From assembly GCA_009760885.1 (NCBI GenBank), contig CM019701.1, positions 16,683,975 to 16,747,974 on the forward strand: a DNA stretch of 64,000 nucleotides, in the 5' to 3' direction. Under the pieces are notes generated by a model, which had not been told where the DNA came from, made no database searches, and was given only the letters and a program-made list of their open reading frames with translations. The translations under genes were made by a program, and so were the position numbers. Below, piece after piece: positions 13,320 through 26,440 of the stretch; the stretch's first letter is position 1; every line of letters starts with the position of its first letter. Source of the stretch: Achatina immaculata (lineage: Eukaryota; Mollusca; Gastropoda; Stylommatophora; Achatinidae).

Positions 13320-13412
<93 letters not shown>
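13316..13412 (+). repeat. GATA microsatellite
   Basis: About 24 perfect GATA repeats, followed by CGAGAAAAGTTC and then an (ATTC)n run that is the LINE A tail. Confidence 0.97.
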
Positions 13413-13417
13413 CGAGA

Positions 13418-13738
13418 AAAGTTCATTCATTCATTCATTCCTTTGCATGTTCCTTGCGGAACTTTGCCTCCCAAACAGCACTCCTGTAGGCCTCTCGGTT
13501 GTGAGCAAGATGGCCTGCTGCTGCTGCATCCATTTCCAGATCATCAACGATGTCTTGCAGCCATCTTCGTTTCGGTCTTCCTCTTTTTCTTTTTCCCATT
13601 ATGTATCCTTCCAATACGGTCTTCTCTAAATTATCGTGACGTTTAATGTGGCCAAAATATTTAAGTTTTCTCTCTTTAATCCTCTTCACTAGCCAGCCTT
13701 CTTCAATATTAAGCTCTTGTAGTATAGATATATTTGTT
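13418..13738 (-). mobile_element. LINE A 3' fragment, 5'-truncated
   Basis: Codes for the last roughly 95 residues of the family A polyprotein: RIKERKLKYFGHIKRHD, GKRKRGRPKRRWLQDIVD and AHNREAYRSAVWEAKFRK. It ends in TGA inside an (AATG)n tail (plus-strand ATTC repeats at 13421-13441). It is highly similar to the end of the long copy at 56129-58818. It lies antisense to neither Shaw exon and is intronic. Confidence 0.92.
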
Positions 13739-13914
13739 AAAATATAAAAGAGAAAAGTTATGTTTTAAAAATTAAGAAAAAAAATTAAGAAAAAAAATAC
13801 GACAGCCAATATTTCTGAACTGGTCTGGTATATTGACAGAGACACAAAGCTCTGAAGTAGGACATAGACATCTGGGGTCTGTGTCTATGTTTTCCTTGGC
13901 CTGATGGCGCACTA

Positions 13915-14862
13915 GAGGACGATGTGGTCAGCATACTAGAAGACGATGTGGTCAGCATATTAGAGGATGATGTGGTCAGCATACTAGAGGACGATGTGGT
14001 CAGCACACTAGAGGACGATGTGGTCAGCACACTAGAGGATGATGTGGTCAGCATACTAGAGGACGATGTGGTCAGCATACTAGAGGACGATGTGGTCAGC
14101 ATACTAGAGGACGATGTGGTCAGCATACTAGAGGTGATGTGGTCAGCATACTAGAGGTGATGTGGTCAGCATACTAGAGGTGATGTGGTCAGCATACTAG
14201 AGGACGATGTGGTCAGCACACTAGAGGACGATGTGGTCAGCATACTAGAGGTGATGTGGTCAGCATACTAGAGGACGATGTGGTCAGCATACTAGAGGAC
14301 GATGTGGTCAGCATACTAGAGGTGATGTGGTCAGCATACTAGAGGTGATGTGGTCAGCATACTAGAGGTGATGTGGTCAGCATACTAGAGGACGATGTGG
14401 TCAGCATACTAGAGGACGATGTGGTCAGCACACTAGAGGACGATGTGGTCAGCATACTAGAGGTGATGTGGTCAGCATACTAGAGGTGATGTGGTCAGCA
14501 TACTAGAGGACGATGTGGTCAGCACACTAGAGGACGATGTGGTCAGCACACTAGAGGACGATGTGGTCAGCACACTAGAGGTGATGTGGTCAGCATACTA
14601 GAGGTGATGTGGTCAGCATACTAGAGGACGATGTGGTCAGCATACTAGAGGTGATGTGGTCAGCATACTAGAGGTGATGTGGTCAGCATACTAGAGGTGA
14701 TGTGGTCAGCATACTAGAGGACGATGTGGTCAGCACACTAGAGGACGATGTGGTCAGCATACTAGAGGACGATGTGGTCAGCATACTAGAGGTGATGTGG
14801 TCAGCATACTGGAGGACGATGTGGTCAGCATACTAGAGGTGATGTGGTCAGCATACTAGAGG
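13915..14862 (+). repeat. 24/23-bp minisatellite, first copy
   Basis: About 40 copies of a unit with core GACGATGTGGTCAGCATA. Two unit lengths alternate: 24 bp (GAGGACGATG) and 23 bp (GAGGTGATG). Frames stay open only through runs of 24-bp units and close at the 23-bp form. 13739-13914 is unique sequence. Confidence 0.95.
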
Positions 14863-15636
14863 TGATTTGGCTGACCTAGCAGGCCTGTCTGACTTGGCTG
14901 ACCTAGCAGGCCTGGCTGACTTCGCTGATCTAGCAGGCCTGTCTGACTTGGCTGACCTAGCAGGCCTGGCTGACTTGGCTGATCTAGCAGGCCTGGCTGA
15001 CTTGGCTGACCTAACAGGCCTGGCTGATTTGGCTGACCTGGCAGGTCTGGCTGACTTGGCTGACCTAACAGGCCTGGCTGATTTGGCTGACCTGGCAGGT
15101 CTGGCTGACCTAACAGGCCTGGCTGACTTGGCTGACCTAATAGGCCTGTCTGACTTGGCTGACCTGGCAGGCCTGGATGACCTAGCAGACCTGGCTGACT
15201 TGGCTGACCTCGCTGGCCTGGCTGACTTGGCTGACCTCGCTGGCCTGGCTGACTTGGCTGACCTCGCTGGCCTGGCTGACTTGGCTGACCTCGCTGGCCT
15301 GGCCGGCCTGGCTGACCTGGCAAGGTTCACTACAGATCAGTGGTCACGGAGTCTGGGCAGACACCTACTTCTGGGATTAATTCCGGGCCCTACAAGCAAA
15401 CCAAAGTCTGCACTTCCTTTCCGATGTGGAGGCCATACTCAAAATCTTCACTGTGTTTGTTGCAAAGAATTTAAAAAATTCAGTTTCTGGGAGATCAACA
15501 ATCAAAATATTTGTTGATTCTGATAGTAATATAAATATACTGTAGCAATTTTGACACATTAACATCAATAGTTTTAGAATCGGACATGCGATGCCCTCTA
15601 GGATACACACACAAATAGATAGATAGATAGATAGAT

Positions 15637-15705
<69 letters not shown>

Positions 15706-17157
15706 CGAGAAAAGTTCATTCATTCATTCATTCCTTTGCATGTTCCTTGCGGAACTTTGCCTCCCAAACAGCACTCCTGTAGGCCTCTCGGTTGTGAGCA
15801 AGATGGCCTGCTGCTGCTGCATCCATTTCCAGATCATCAACGATGTCTTGCAGCCATCTTCGTTTCGGTCTTCCTCTTTTTCTTTTTCCCATTATGTATC
15901 CTTCCAATACGGTCTTCTCTAAATTATCGTGACGTTTAATGTGGCCAAAATATTTAAGTTTTCTCTCTTTAATCCTCTTCACTAGCCAGCCTTCTTCAAT
16001 ATTAAGCTCTTGTAGTATAGATATATTTGTTAAAATATAAAAGAGAAAAGTTATGTTTTAAAAATTAAGAAAAAAAATTAAGAAAAAAAAATACGACAGC
16101 CAATATTTCTGAACTGGTCTGGTATATTGACAGAGACACAAAGCTCTGAAGTAGGACATAGACATCTGGGGTCTGTGTCTATGTTTTCCTTGGCCTGATG
16201 GCGCACTAGAGGACGATGTGGTCAGCATACTAGAAGACGATGTGGTCAGCATATTAGAGGATGATGTGGTCAGCATACTAGAGGACGATGTGGTCAGCAC
16301 ACTAGAGGACGATGTGGTCAGCACACTAGAGGATGATGTGGTCAGCATACTAGAGGACGATGTGGTCAGCATACTAGAGGACGATGTGGTCAGCATACTA
16401 GAGGACGATGTGGTCAGCATACTAGAGGTGATGTGGTCAGCATACTAGAGGTGATGTGGTCAGCATACTAGAGGTGATGTGGTCAGCATACTAGAGGACG
16501 ATGTGGTCAGCACACTAGAGGACGATGTGGTCAGCATACTAGAGGTGATGTGGTCAGCATACTAGAGGACGATGTGGTCAGCATACTAGAGGACGATGTG
16601 GTCAGCATACTAGAGGTGATGTGGTCAGCATACTAGAGGTGATGTGGTCAGCATACTAGAGGTGATGTGGTCAGCATACTAGAGGACGATGTGGTCAGCA
16701 TACTAGAGGACGATGTGGTCAGCATGCTAGAGGATGATGTGGTCAGCATACTAGAGGTGATGTGGTCAGCATACTAGAGGTGATGTGGTCAGCATACTAG
16801 AGGACGATGTGGTCAGCACACTAGAGGACGATGTGGTCAGCACACTAGAGGACGATGTGGTCAGCACACTAGAGGTGATGTGGTCAGCATACTAGAGGTG
16901 ATGTGGTCAGCATACTAGAGGACGATGTGGTCAGCATACTAGAGGTGATGTGGTCAGCATACTAGAGGTGATGTGGTCAGCATACTAGAGGTGATGTGGT
17001 CAGCATACTAGAGGACGATGTGGTCAGCATACTAGAGGACGATGTGGTCAGCACACTAGAGGACGATGTGGTCAGCACACTAGAGGACGATGTGGTCAGC
17101 ATACTAGAGGACGATGTGGTCAGCATACTAGAGGATGATGTGGTCAGCATACTAGAG
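14863..17157 (+). repeat. Tandem segmental duplication 1, second copy
   Basis: Direct repeat of 12568-14862, offset 2295 bp before the GATA run and 2293 bp after it. It contains the 27-bp array remnant (14863-15330), the GATA run with one broken unit (15616-15705) and the LINE A fragment. The right limit is uncertain because it falls inside the 24/23-bp array. Confidence 0.92.
15711..16031 (-). mobile_element. LINE A 3' fragment, duplicated copy
   Basis: Copy of the fragment at 13418-13738 produced by the segmental duplication, not by a second retrotransposition: its flanks on both sides are copied too. The encoded 84-residue end reads the same in both copies. Confidence 0.92.
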
Positions 17158-17845
17158 GACGATGTGGTCAGCATACTAGAGGACGATGTGGTCAGCACAC
17201 TAGAGGACGATGTGGTCAGCATACTAGAGGACGATGTGGTCAGCACACTAGAGGACGATGTGGTCAGCATACTAGAGGACGATGTGGTCAGCATACTAGA
17301 GGACGATGTGGTCAGCACACTAGAGGTGATGTGGTCAGCACACTAGAGGACGATGTGGTCAGCATACTAGAGGACGATGTGGTCAGCATACTAGAAGACG
17401 ATGTGGTCAGCATAATAGAGGACGATGTGGTCAGCACACTAGAAGACGATGTGGTCAGCACACTAGAGGACGATGTGGTCAGCATACTAGAAGACGATGT
17501 GGTCAGCATACTAGAGGACGATGTGGTCAGCATACTAGAGGATGATGTGGTCAGCATACTAGAGGATGATGTGGTCAGCATACTAGAGGTGATGTGGTCA
17601 GCATACTAGAGGATGATGTGGTCAGCACACTAGAGGACGATGTGGTCAGCATACTAGAGGACGATGTGGTCAGCATACTAGAGGTGATGTGGTCAGCATA
17701 CTAGAGGACGATGTGGTCAGCATACTAGAGGACGATGTGGTCAGCATACTAGAGGACGATGTGGTCAGCATACTAGAGGACGATGTGGTCAGCACACTAG
17801 AGGTGATGTGGTCAGCACACTAGAGGACGATGTGGTCAGCTTCAA
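16208..17845 (+). repeat. 24/23-bp minisatellite, second copy, longer
   Basis: Same unit as 13915-14862 but about 68 copies, extending past the duplicated block to the next array. Long stretches such as 16996-17330 consist only of 24-bp units, which keeps frames open on both strands. Confidence 0.95.
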
Positions 17846-17879
17846 GCCAGACTGCCTCCTTCTCCACCTCCAGAAGGAC

Positions 17880-18786
17880 CCAGTTATCTGTTTCCAGACT
17901 GGAGTGCGTAGAACCGCTGACCCCCGGGTGAGAGAGAGAGAGAGAGAGAGGTGACTGGAGTGCGCAGAACCACTGACCCCCGGGTGAGAGATAGGTGACT
18001 GGAGTGCTTAGAACCACTACCTCCAGGTATGAGAGAGAGAGGTGACTGGAGTGCGTAGAACCACTACCTCCTGGTGTGAGAGAGGTGACTAGAGTGCGTA
18101 GAACCACTACCTCCTGGTGTGAGAGAGAGAGGTGACTGGAGTGCGTAGAACCACTACCTCCAGCTATGAGAGAGAGAGAGAGAGGTGACTGAAGTGCTTT
18201 GAACCACTGACCCCCGGGTGTGAGAGAGAGAGGTGACTGGAGTACGTAGAACCACTACCTCCGAGTGTGAAAGAGGTGACTGGAGTACGTAGAACCACTA
18301 CCTCCGAGTGTGAAAGAGGTGACTGGAGTACGTAGAACCACTACCTCCGGGTGTGAGAAAGAGGTGACTTGAGTGTGTGGAACCGCAGACCCCGGGGCGA
18401 GAGAGAGGTGACTGGTGTGCGTAGAACCACTACCTCCGGGTGAGAGAGAAGTGACTGGAATGCGTGGAACCACTATCTCCGGGTGAGAGAGAAGTGACTG
18501 GAGTGCGTGGAACCACTATCTCCGGGTGAGAGAGAAGTGACTGGAGTGCGTAGAACCACTACCTCCGGGTGAGAGAGGTGACTTGAGTGCGTAGAACCAC
18601 TACCTCCGGGTGAGAGAGGTGACTGAAGTGCGTAGAACCACTACCTCCGGGTGAGAGAGGTGACTGAAGTGCGTGGAACCGCTACCTCCGGGTAAGAGAG
18701 GTGACTGAAGTGCGTGGAACCGCAGACCCACGGGCGAGAGAGAGGTGACTGGAGTGCGTAGAACCACTATCTCCGGCTGAGAAAGA
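17880..18786 (-). repeat. 41-50 bp GA-rich minisatellite
   Basis: About 20 copies of a unit around GAGTGCGTAGAACCACTA followed by CCTCCGGGTGAGAGAGGTGACT. Length varies with the number of GA steps. On the minus strand each unit reads GTAGTGGTTCTACGCACTCC, which resembles part of a tRNA-derived sequence. The array abuts a tRNA A-box-like segment at 18787-18817. Confidence 0.9.
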
Positions 18787-18817
18787 GGTGCTCTAACCAC
18801 TACGCCACTAAGCGTCC
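18787..18817 (-). other. tRNA-like A-box segment, possible SINE head
   Basis: On the minus strand this reads GGACGCTTAGTGGCGTAG then TGGTTAGAGCACC. TGGCGTAGTGG fits the RNA polymerase III A-box consensus and the D-arm of a tRNA. I could not fold a complete tRNA and saw no clear B box at the right distance. It may be the 5' end of a tRNA-derived SINE from which the neighbouring array grew. Confidence 0.4.
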
Positions 18818-19149
18818 ATTCACGAACACAGCCAGGTATGATTAAAAATCTTGCTGTCGCACACAGTGGCGGATGAATACACAACGAACTGCAGAGGATG
18901 ACGGAGCTCTAATGCTCTGGTTTAGTGTGAACAACAGAGACGCTTGATTTGGATGTTTAATTTTCATGTTAAAACTGCCATCATTAAAACTGTCGAAAAT
19001 CTCTTATAGTTTCTAATGTATTTTAATTATTATCATTATTTTATTTCTATTTCATCTTCCAAACCTGCCAAACTTGCTATAATCTTTTAATATCAGTCAC
19101 CTTAAACAAGAAGAGAAATCTGATCATGCTACTGAGGCAAATCTTTCTT

Positions 19150-19345
19150 CAGTCGATATATCTACTTCATTCTTCACTAGATATATCTACTTCATTCTTC
19201 ACTAGATATATCTACTTCATTCTTCACTAGATATATCTACTTCATTCTTCACTAGATATATCTACTTCATTCTTCACTAGATATATCTACTTCATTCTTC
19301 ACTAGATATATCTACTTCATTCTTCACTCGATATATCTACTTCAT
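19150..19345 (+). repeat. 25-bp minisatellite
   Basis: About eight near-perfect copies of a 25-bp unit with core CTACTTCATTCTTCACTA followed by GATATAT. Confidence 0.95.
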
Positions 19346-20724
19346 AGTTTAACAAATGCTTCTCGACGCTATCGATGCTCAGATACAGTTGGCTGGACTC
19401 AGGTAATGCTACTTCTCATGGGCTGGACCCAGGTAATGCTAGTTCTCATGGAAGCAAGTAAACAATGAACACACATAAACAATGAATTACATACAGTGAC
19501 GTCATTCAGTGGATGATTCGTCCCAATCTTTTGTATTTGCATTTAAAAATTATTTTAAAAAATTAATGTCTGTTTTAGTTTGCAAAATTATTTTTGGTTA
19601 ACATGTAAACAAATTATTTAAAATGTAAATATTTTAGTTAATATGCATATACTTTGGTTAGAAAAAAAAATAATTCAATCAATTGCTGATCATTTTGAAT
19701 GGCATCACTGAATATATCTAAACACCAACTGAAATGTTTAAGTTTTCTAAAATAATTGAACACAAAAAATATTGAATAACAGTAAAAGAAGTATCGTGGC
19801 TAGATAACACTTTTATCAAGAATGGTTTTAAAAAAAGAAGGAAAAAATACCGAAAATAAAAGTGAACAACACCAATTTTTTTTTTTTTTTTACAAAAATT
19901 GATTCTATGAGGTGAAAGTTACATACAGTTCTCCTAAACTTCGCTTATGTGAGAGCGATATTAAAATGCCAGGAAACGAGAGTAGCCGAAACTTGACATA
20001 CAACTCTCGCCTACAAATATCCGCTAATTAGCAGCCACAAATATGCGCAACCATAACGACAGATAATAAAGAACAAGAAGCAGAAGAAGAAGAGAAACAA
20101 AAAAGGACAGCATGGAAAAAATATGAAAAGTGAAAGAAACTTGATTATTGCTTTGGAAATATGAGAATATAGATGAGATATACATGACTGAGATTGGTTG
20201 TTCTGAGACTTTTATAATTATTATTATTTTTAAAATTTATTTTGATCGTTTCATCTGGCTTATCATTTATTTACATTTCTTTTCTAGTGACGAAGAAATG
20301 AGAAAAAGAAATGAGAATTAGATGAAACCAAATATAAGCAGCACCATAGGAATGAATGAATGAAATAAGAAGAAGATATGATCATAGTAGGAATTAGAGA
20401 AAAAAAAATGTTAGTGGCTAAACCCTCCTTCGCCCCCCCCCCCCCCCCCCCCATTAATTTGTTCTTGTTTTCCTGTTTGTTCTCCACTGCGCTATAATCC
20501 GTCACTCTCTTGTTGAATGTTTACTTTTAAACTTTAGTATTCCCTAGAGGAAATAGTATTTCAAAGTGCCGAATACTGACACGACAAGTATTGACAAATA
20601 TTAGTTTAAGTTAACAGCCACAAGTGGCTGGTAAACGCGGATACACAAACAAAAGATACAATCACTGATACCTTTTAACAAAATATCTAACAAATCTCAG
20701 GAGAGTTGATGTTACACAAAATGG
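19346..20724. other. AT-rich unique intron sequence
   Basis: No gene or transposon is recognised. It has two imperfect copies of a GGCTGGACTCAGGTAATGCT block at 19390-19450, a T-run of about 15 at 19877-19891 and a C-run of about 19 at 20434-20452. 18818-19149 is likewise without features. Confidence 0.6.
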
Positions 20725-21640
20725 AAAGTACTTAACCATTAGGAGTCTATCAAACCAGTGAGCACGTACTTAACCACTAGGAGTCTATCAAACCAGTGAG
20801 GAGGTACTTAACCACTAGCAGTCTATCAAACCAGTGAGGGCGTACTTAACCATTAGCAGTCTATCAAACCAGTGAGGGCGTACTTAACCACTAGCAGTCT
20901 ATCAAACCAGTGAGGGCGTACTTAACCATTAGCAGTCTATCAAACCAGTGAGGACGTACTTAACCATTAGCAGTCTATCAAACCAGTGAGGACGTACTTA
21001 ACCATTAGCAGTCTATCAAACCAGTGAAGACGTACTTAACCATTAGCAATCTATCAAACAAGTGAGGGCGTATTTAACCACTAGGAGTCTAACAACCAGT
21101 GAGGGCGTACTTAACCACTAGGAGTCTATCAAACCAGTGAGGACGTACTTAACCACTAGGAGTCTATCAAACCAGTGAGGGCGTACTTAACCACTAGGAG
21201 TTTATCAAACCAGTGAGGGCGTACTTAACCACTAGGAGTCTATCAAACCAGTGAGGGCGTACTTAACCACTAGGAGTTTATCAAACCAGTGAGGGCGTAC
21301 TTAACCACTAGGAGTCTATCAAACCAGTGAGGGCGTACTTAACCACTAGCAGTCTATCAAACCAGTGAGGGGTTACTTAACCACTAGCAGTCTATCAAAC
21401 CAGTGAGGGCGTACTTAACCACTAGCAGTCTATCAAACCAGTGAGGGCGTACTTAACCATTAGCAGTCTATCAAACCAGTGAGGGCGTACTTAACCACTA
21501 GCAGCCTAACAACCAGCGAGAGCGTACTTAACCACTAGGAATCTATCAAACCAGTGAGGACGTACTTAACCATTAGCAGTCTATCAAACCAGGGAGGGCG
21601 TACTTAACCACTAGGACTCTATCAAACCAGTGATGGGGTC
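20725..21640 (+). repeat. 38-bp minisatellite
   Basis: About 24 copies of a 38-bp unit with core TACTTAACCACTAGCAGT followed by CTATCAAACCAGTGAGGGCG. Variants are mostly single-base. Confidence 0.95.
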
Positions 21641-21727
21641 TAGAGAGGGATAGAAAAATTACTGCCGTTCCCACAGGTTTAAAAACTTGCAGAACATAAA
21701 ATCTTCATTTAGGTTAAGTAGAAAACT

Positions 21728-22108
21728 TTAGAGACGACTTAACTGACGACAGCACAGAGATACGATGTAACTGACGACAGCACAGAGAGACGATGTAACT
21801 GACGACAGCACAGAAAGACGATGTAACTGACGACAGCACAGAAAGACGATGTAACTGACGACAGCACAGAGAGACGATGTAACTGACGACAGCACAGAGA
21901 GACGATGTAACTGACGACAGCACAGAAAGACGATGTAACTGACGACAGCACAGAAAGACGATGTAACTGACGACAGCACAGAGAGACGATGTAACTGACG
22001 ACAGCACAGAGATACGATGTAACTGACGACAGCACAAAGATACGATGTAACTGACGACAGCACAAAGATACGATGTAACTGACGACAGCACAGAGAGACG
22101 ATTCAGAA
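21728..22108 (-). repeat. 28-bp minisatellite
   Basis: About 13 copies of a 28-bp unit with core CGATGTAACTGACGACAG. It is open in three minus-strand frames only because the unit lacks stops there. Confidence 0.95.
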
Positions 22109-22171
22109 ATTGTGACTGTAGTTCTGGAGAAAGATGCAACGACTACAAGCCCAGGCAGAAAATAACCGCAA

Positions 22172-22500
22172 AGAAATGAAGAAGTTATCAGACAACCAAA
22201 TAAACGAAGAAGTTATCAGACAACCAAAGAAACGAAGAAGTTATCAGACAACCAAAGAAACGAAGAAGTTATCAGACAACCAAAGAAATGAAGAAGTTAT
22301 CAGACAACCGAAGAAACGAAGAAGTTATCAGACAACCGAAGAAACGAAGAAGTTATCAGACAACCAAAGAAATGAAGACGTTATCAGATCCACAAAGAAG
22401 TAAAGAAGTTGTCAGATCCCTAAAGAAAAGAAGAAGTTATCAGACCCTCAAAGAAATGAAGAAGTTATCAGACCCTCAGAGAAATGAAGTTATCAGAGAT
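22172..22500 (+). repeat. 28-bp minisatellite, GAAGAAGTTATCAGACAA
   Basis: About 12 copies of a 28-bp unit (GAAGAAGTTATCAGACAA plus CCAAAGAAAC), decaying toward its right end. 22501-23040 holds no recognised feature; two short frames there show no family resemblance. Confidence 0.92.
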
Positions 22501-23040
22501 ATTTCACAGCAAAAGAAGGCTAAGACACTCAAACTTCTCTGGACATACCATGAGAAAGCAGGAGTTACATAACCTGACAGAAAAAAAATATGAGAGGAGA
22601 AATGTGAAGAAGACGTAGAGAAAACTATGTGAAATGACTGAGCAAATGTCATAAGAAAAGAAAGACAACAGGTCAGGTAATACATGGCAGCTACCGTACC
22701 AAAGTGGAGAACCGTTATCCTCAGCCGGTGCTAGCAGAGCCACAGGTGAGTGAGCAGAGATGTCAGGGGCTAGACATAACAGTAGGAACCTGGAATAAAT
22801 GACAACATACTCAGACTTTGCTACACGAGAAGGTCGTAGAAAAATTATACTCAAGACTTCTGTATAGTTTGTTTTTTTCCTTTAAGAAGAGTTCAGACTG
22901 CTCAAAAGTATTCCAATATAAACATGGAAGCCCTGCTGCGTTGGTAACCCTAGAGATTGTGAAGTAAGAAGAACAACAATGAGTAAACATGGAAGAGAAA
23001 TAGACTGAAATAAGTTTAAAAAAAACAGAGCAAATATGAA

Positions 23041-23530
23041 TCTGAGGCCTAAAACTGACAGAAGATCTAGGATCTGAGGCCTAGAACTGACAGAAGATCT
23101 AGGGTCTGGAGTCTAGAACTGACATTGACAGAAGATCTAGGATCTGAAGTCTAGAACTGACATTGACAGAAGATCTAGGGTCTGGAGTCTAGAACTGACA
23201 GAAGATCTAGGGTCTGGAGTCTAGAACTGACATTGACAGAAGATCTAGGATCTGAAGTCTAGAACTGACATTGACAGAAGATCTAGGGTCTGAAGTCTAG
23301 AACTGACAGAAGATCTAGGGTCTGAAGCTTTTAACTGACAGAAGATCTAGGATCTGAAGTCTAGAACTGACAGAAGATCTAGGATCTGAAGTCTAGAACT
23401 GACATTGACAGAAGATCTAGGGTCTGGAGTCTAGAACTGACAGAAGATCTAGGATCTGGAGTCTAGAACTGACATTGACAGAAGATCTAGGGTCTGAAGC
23501 CTTTAACTGACAGAAGATCTAGGATCTTGA
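23041..23530 (+). repeat. 30/38-bp minisatellite
   Basis: About 14 units around GACAGAAGATCTAGGATC. Two lengths occur because an extra ACATTGAC step is present in some units. Each unit carries an AGATCT site. Confidence 0.92.
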
Positions 23531-23632
23531 ACACGGAATAATTGCAAGCAGCAAATTATTTGAGGGAAAAAAAAGTAAACGTGTAGAAAAAGTATGGCGT
23601 TCATCATGTGAAGAGCTAGAATATAAAACTGC

Positions 23633-23996
<364 letters not shown>

Positions 23997-24360
23997 CTGT
24001 TAATGACGTTTGACTAAATTTGAACAAAGTTCTGAGACACAACAATTCTATTAACTTCAAACAACAGAAGGAAGACAGTTAACTTTCTTATCGCTCTTTT
24101 TCGTTGCTAAATGCATCATTCAGAATGGCTGCCTGTCTTGGTATAGCGAGCTGTGTTTGTTTTCTTTATATCTTATTTCTTCTCATTATACTTTAAATAA
24201 ATTCAGAAAAAAATCACATTCTAATCTGAAGGTAGTGGCTGTGGAATTTCCTATGGAGTTTAATCAAAACTAGAAAAAAATATAAAAGACAGTTTATTTT
24301 CTTGTAAAAAAAATCTTTACTCAGATATACAGAACATTTATGTTAAAATAAATATATTAA

Positions 24361-24760
24361 CCCTTTTAGTTCCAGTATTAAAATCTAAAACCTTTAGTTG
24401 GACCATAAATGTCTAAAACCTTTAGTTGTAGCATAAATATTTAAAACATTTAGTTGTAGTATAAATGTCTAAAACCGTTAGTTCTAGCATAAATGTTCAA
24501 ATACTATAGTTGCGCATAAATGTCTAAAACCTTTACTTGTAACATAAATGTCTAAAATCTTTAGATGTGCCATAAATGTCTAAAACCCTTAGTTCTAGTT
24601 TAAAAGTAAGAAAAACCTTTAGGTATAGCTTAAATGTCTAAAACCTTAAGTTGTGGCATAAATGTCTGAAACCTTAAGTTGTAGCTTAAATGTCTAAAAC
24701 TTCTAGTTCTAGCATACATATCTAAAAAAATGTACTCCTAGTTCTAACATAACTGTTTGA
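24361..24760 (+). repeat. 28-bp degenerate minisatellite
   Basis: About 14 diverged copies of a unit around AAAACCTTTAGTTGTAGC followed by ATAAATGTCT. The divergence suggests it is older than neighbouring arrays. Confidence 0.85.
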
Positions 24761-24849
24761 AGTGTTCTAATGTACAGAAGTGCTAGGAGAAAAAAAAACT
24801 AGCAATGTTGTAAGTTAGTTAAGTTAGAAAATAAACAACATACATGAAA

Positions 24850-25912
24850 GCTGTCTATAGCTAAGACGAACATGACAAGTTGTATACAGCTAAGACGAAC
24901 ATGACAAGGCGTCTACAGCTAAGACGAACATGACACGTGTGTCTACAGCTAAGACGAACATGATAAGTGTGTCTACAGCTAAGACGAACATGACAAGTGT
25001 GTCTACAGCTAAGACGAACATGATAAGTGTGTCTACAGCTAAGACGAACATGACAAGTGTGTCTACAGCTAAGACGAACATGATAAGTGTGTCTACAGCT
25101 AAGACGAACATGACAAGTGTGTCTACAGCTAAGACGAACATGACAAGTGTGTCTACAGCTAAGACGAACATGATAAGTGTGTCTACAGCTAAGACGAACA
25201 TGACAAGGCGTCTACAGCTAAGACGAACATGACAAGTGTGTCTACAGCTAAGACGAACATGACAAGTGTGTCTACAGCTAAGACGAACATGATAAGTGTG
25301 TCTACAGCTAAGACGAACATGACAAGGCGTCTACAGCTAAGACGAACATGACAAGTGCGTCTACAGCTAAGACGAACATGACACGTGTGTCTACAGCTAA
25401 GACGAACATGATAAGTGTGTCTACAGCTAAGACGAACATGACAAGTGTGTCTACAGCTAAGACGAACATGATAAGTGTGTCTACAGCTAAGACGAACATG
25501 ACAAGTGTGTCTACAGCTAAGACGAACATGATAAGTGTGTCTACAGCTAAGACGAACATGACAAGTGTGTCTACAGCTAAGACGAACATGACAAGTGTGT
25601 CTACAGCTAAGACGAACATGATAAGTGTGTCTACAGCTAAGACGAACATGACAAGGCGTCTACAGCTAAGACGAACATGACAAGTGTGTCTACAGCTAAG
25701 ACGAACATGACAAGTGTGTCTACAGCTAAGACGAACATGATAAGTGTGTCTACAGCTAAGACGAACATGACAAGGCGTCTACAGCTAAGACGAACATGAC
25801 AAGTGTGTCTACAGCTAAGACGAACATGACAAGTGTGTCTACAGCTAAGACGAACATGATAAGTTGTATACAGCTAAGACGAACATGACAAGTTGTCTAC
25901 AGCTAAATCGAA
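24850..25912 (+). repeat. 30-bp minisatellite with higher-order order
   Basis: About 36 copies of a 30-bp unit, core CTACAGCTAAGACGAACA, then TGACAAGTGTGT or TGATAAGTGTGT. Some units are 28 bp (CAAGGCGT). A run of ten units in the same order of TGACA and TGATA types starts at 24930 and again at about 25378, so a block of about 448 bp has been copied. Confidence 0.95.
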
Positions 25913-26440
25913 CAGTGAAAGATATCATTATGTTTTAGGAGGAGAAAACACACAGACAAACGAAACATTGAAAACTGGAATGTAGAAATACATTTTAAAC
26001 ATAAAAAGACATCTTTCAAAGTTAAATCACCATGATTTTTTAAAAAATCAGTTTCAAATTTTTCTCAATAAAAGGATACATACGTTAGCTGACCGTGATA
26101 TAATTATCTTTACAAACATTGATTTAAAAAAAAAATGAAAATAAAGTTTTCATTGGCTAGATCTAAATTTTAACCTACTGACCTTTGACTAAGAATAATT
26201 TAAGACAAATAAGGGTGCAGTGTGCCCCAAATATGCAAGAGAACAAGCTAAGGAAGGTATAAAGGGCGTGGCTGTGTTCTTAGTCTGTCCTAACCTTTGA
26301 CCTTGTATAACAGTGTAGGTAAGTACACATTTAACACATAGGAAACAACAAGGTCAGCGCAAAGTAAAACTGGCAGAGTACAGGGTTCTGTTGTTGGTTA
26401 GCAGCGATAAATACAAAGTACTTCGTTGCCCTGTTCAGGT
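25913..26440. other. Unique intron spacer
   Basis: AT-rich sequence without recognisable genes, RNAs or transposons. Confidence 0.6.

Larger units (their letters stand above)
12568..14862 (+). repeat. Tandem segmental duplication 1, first copy
   Basis: A block of about 2295 bp holding the end of the 27-bp array, unique sequence, a GATA run, a LINE A 3' fragment and part of the 24-bp array. It is repeated immediately at 14863 onward. The join sits at a shared TGAT between a GATGATTTGG unit of the 27-bp array and a GGTGATGTGG unit of the 24-bp array. The copies differ by a 2-bp indel in the GATA run, by one A in an A-run, and by substitutions in the 24-bp array. Confidence 0.92.

Noticed and set aside
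20725..22500. CRISPR-like repeat arrays
   Set aside because: Units follow one another without unique spacers, and the DNA is clearly eukaryotic (intron-bearing channel gene, LINEs).
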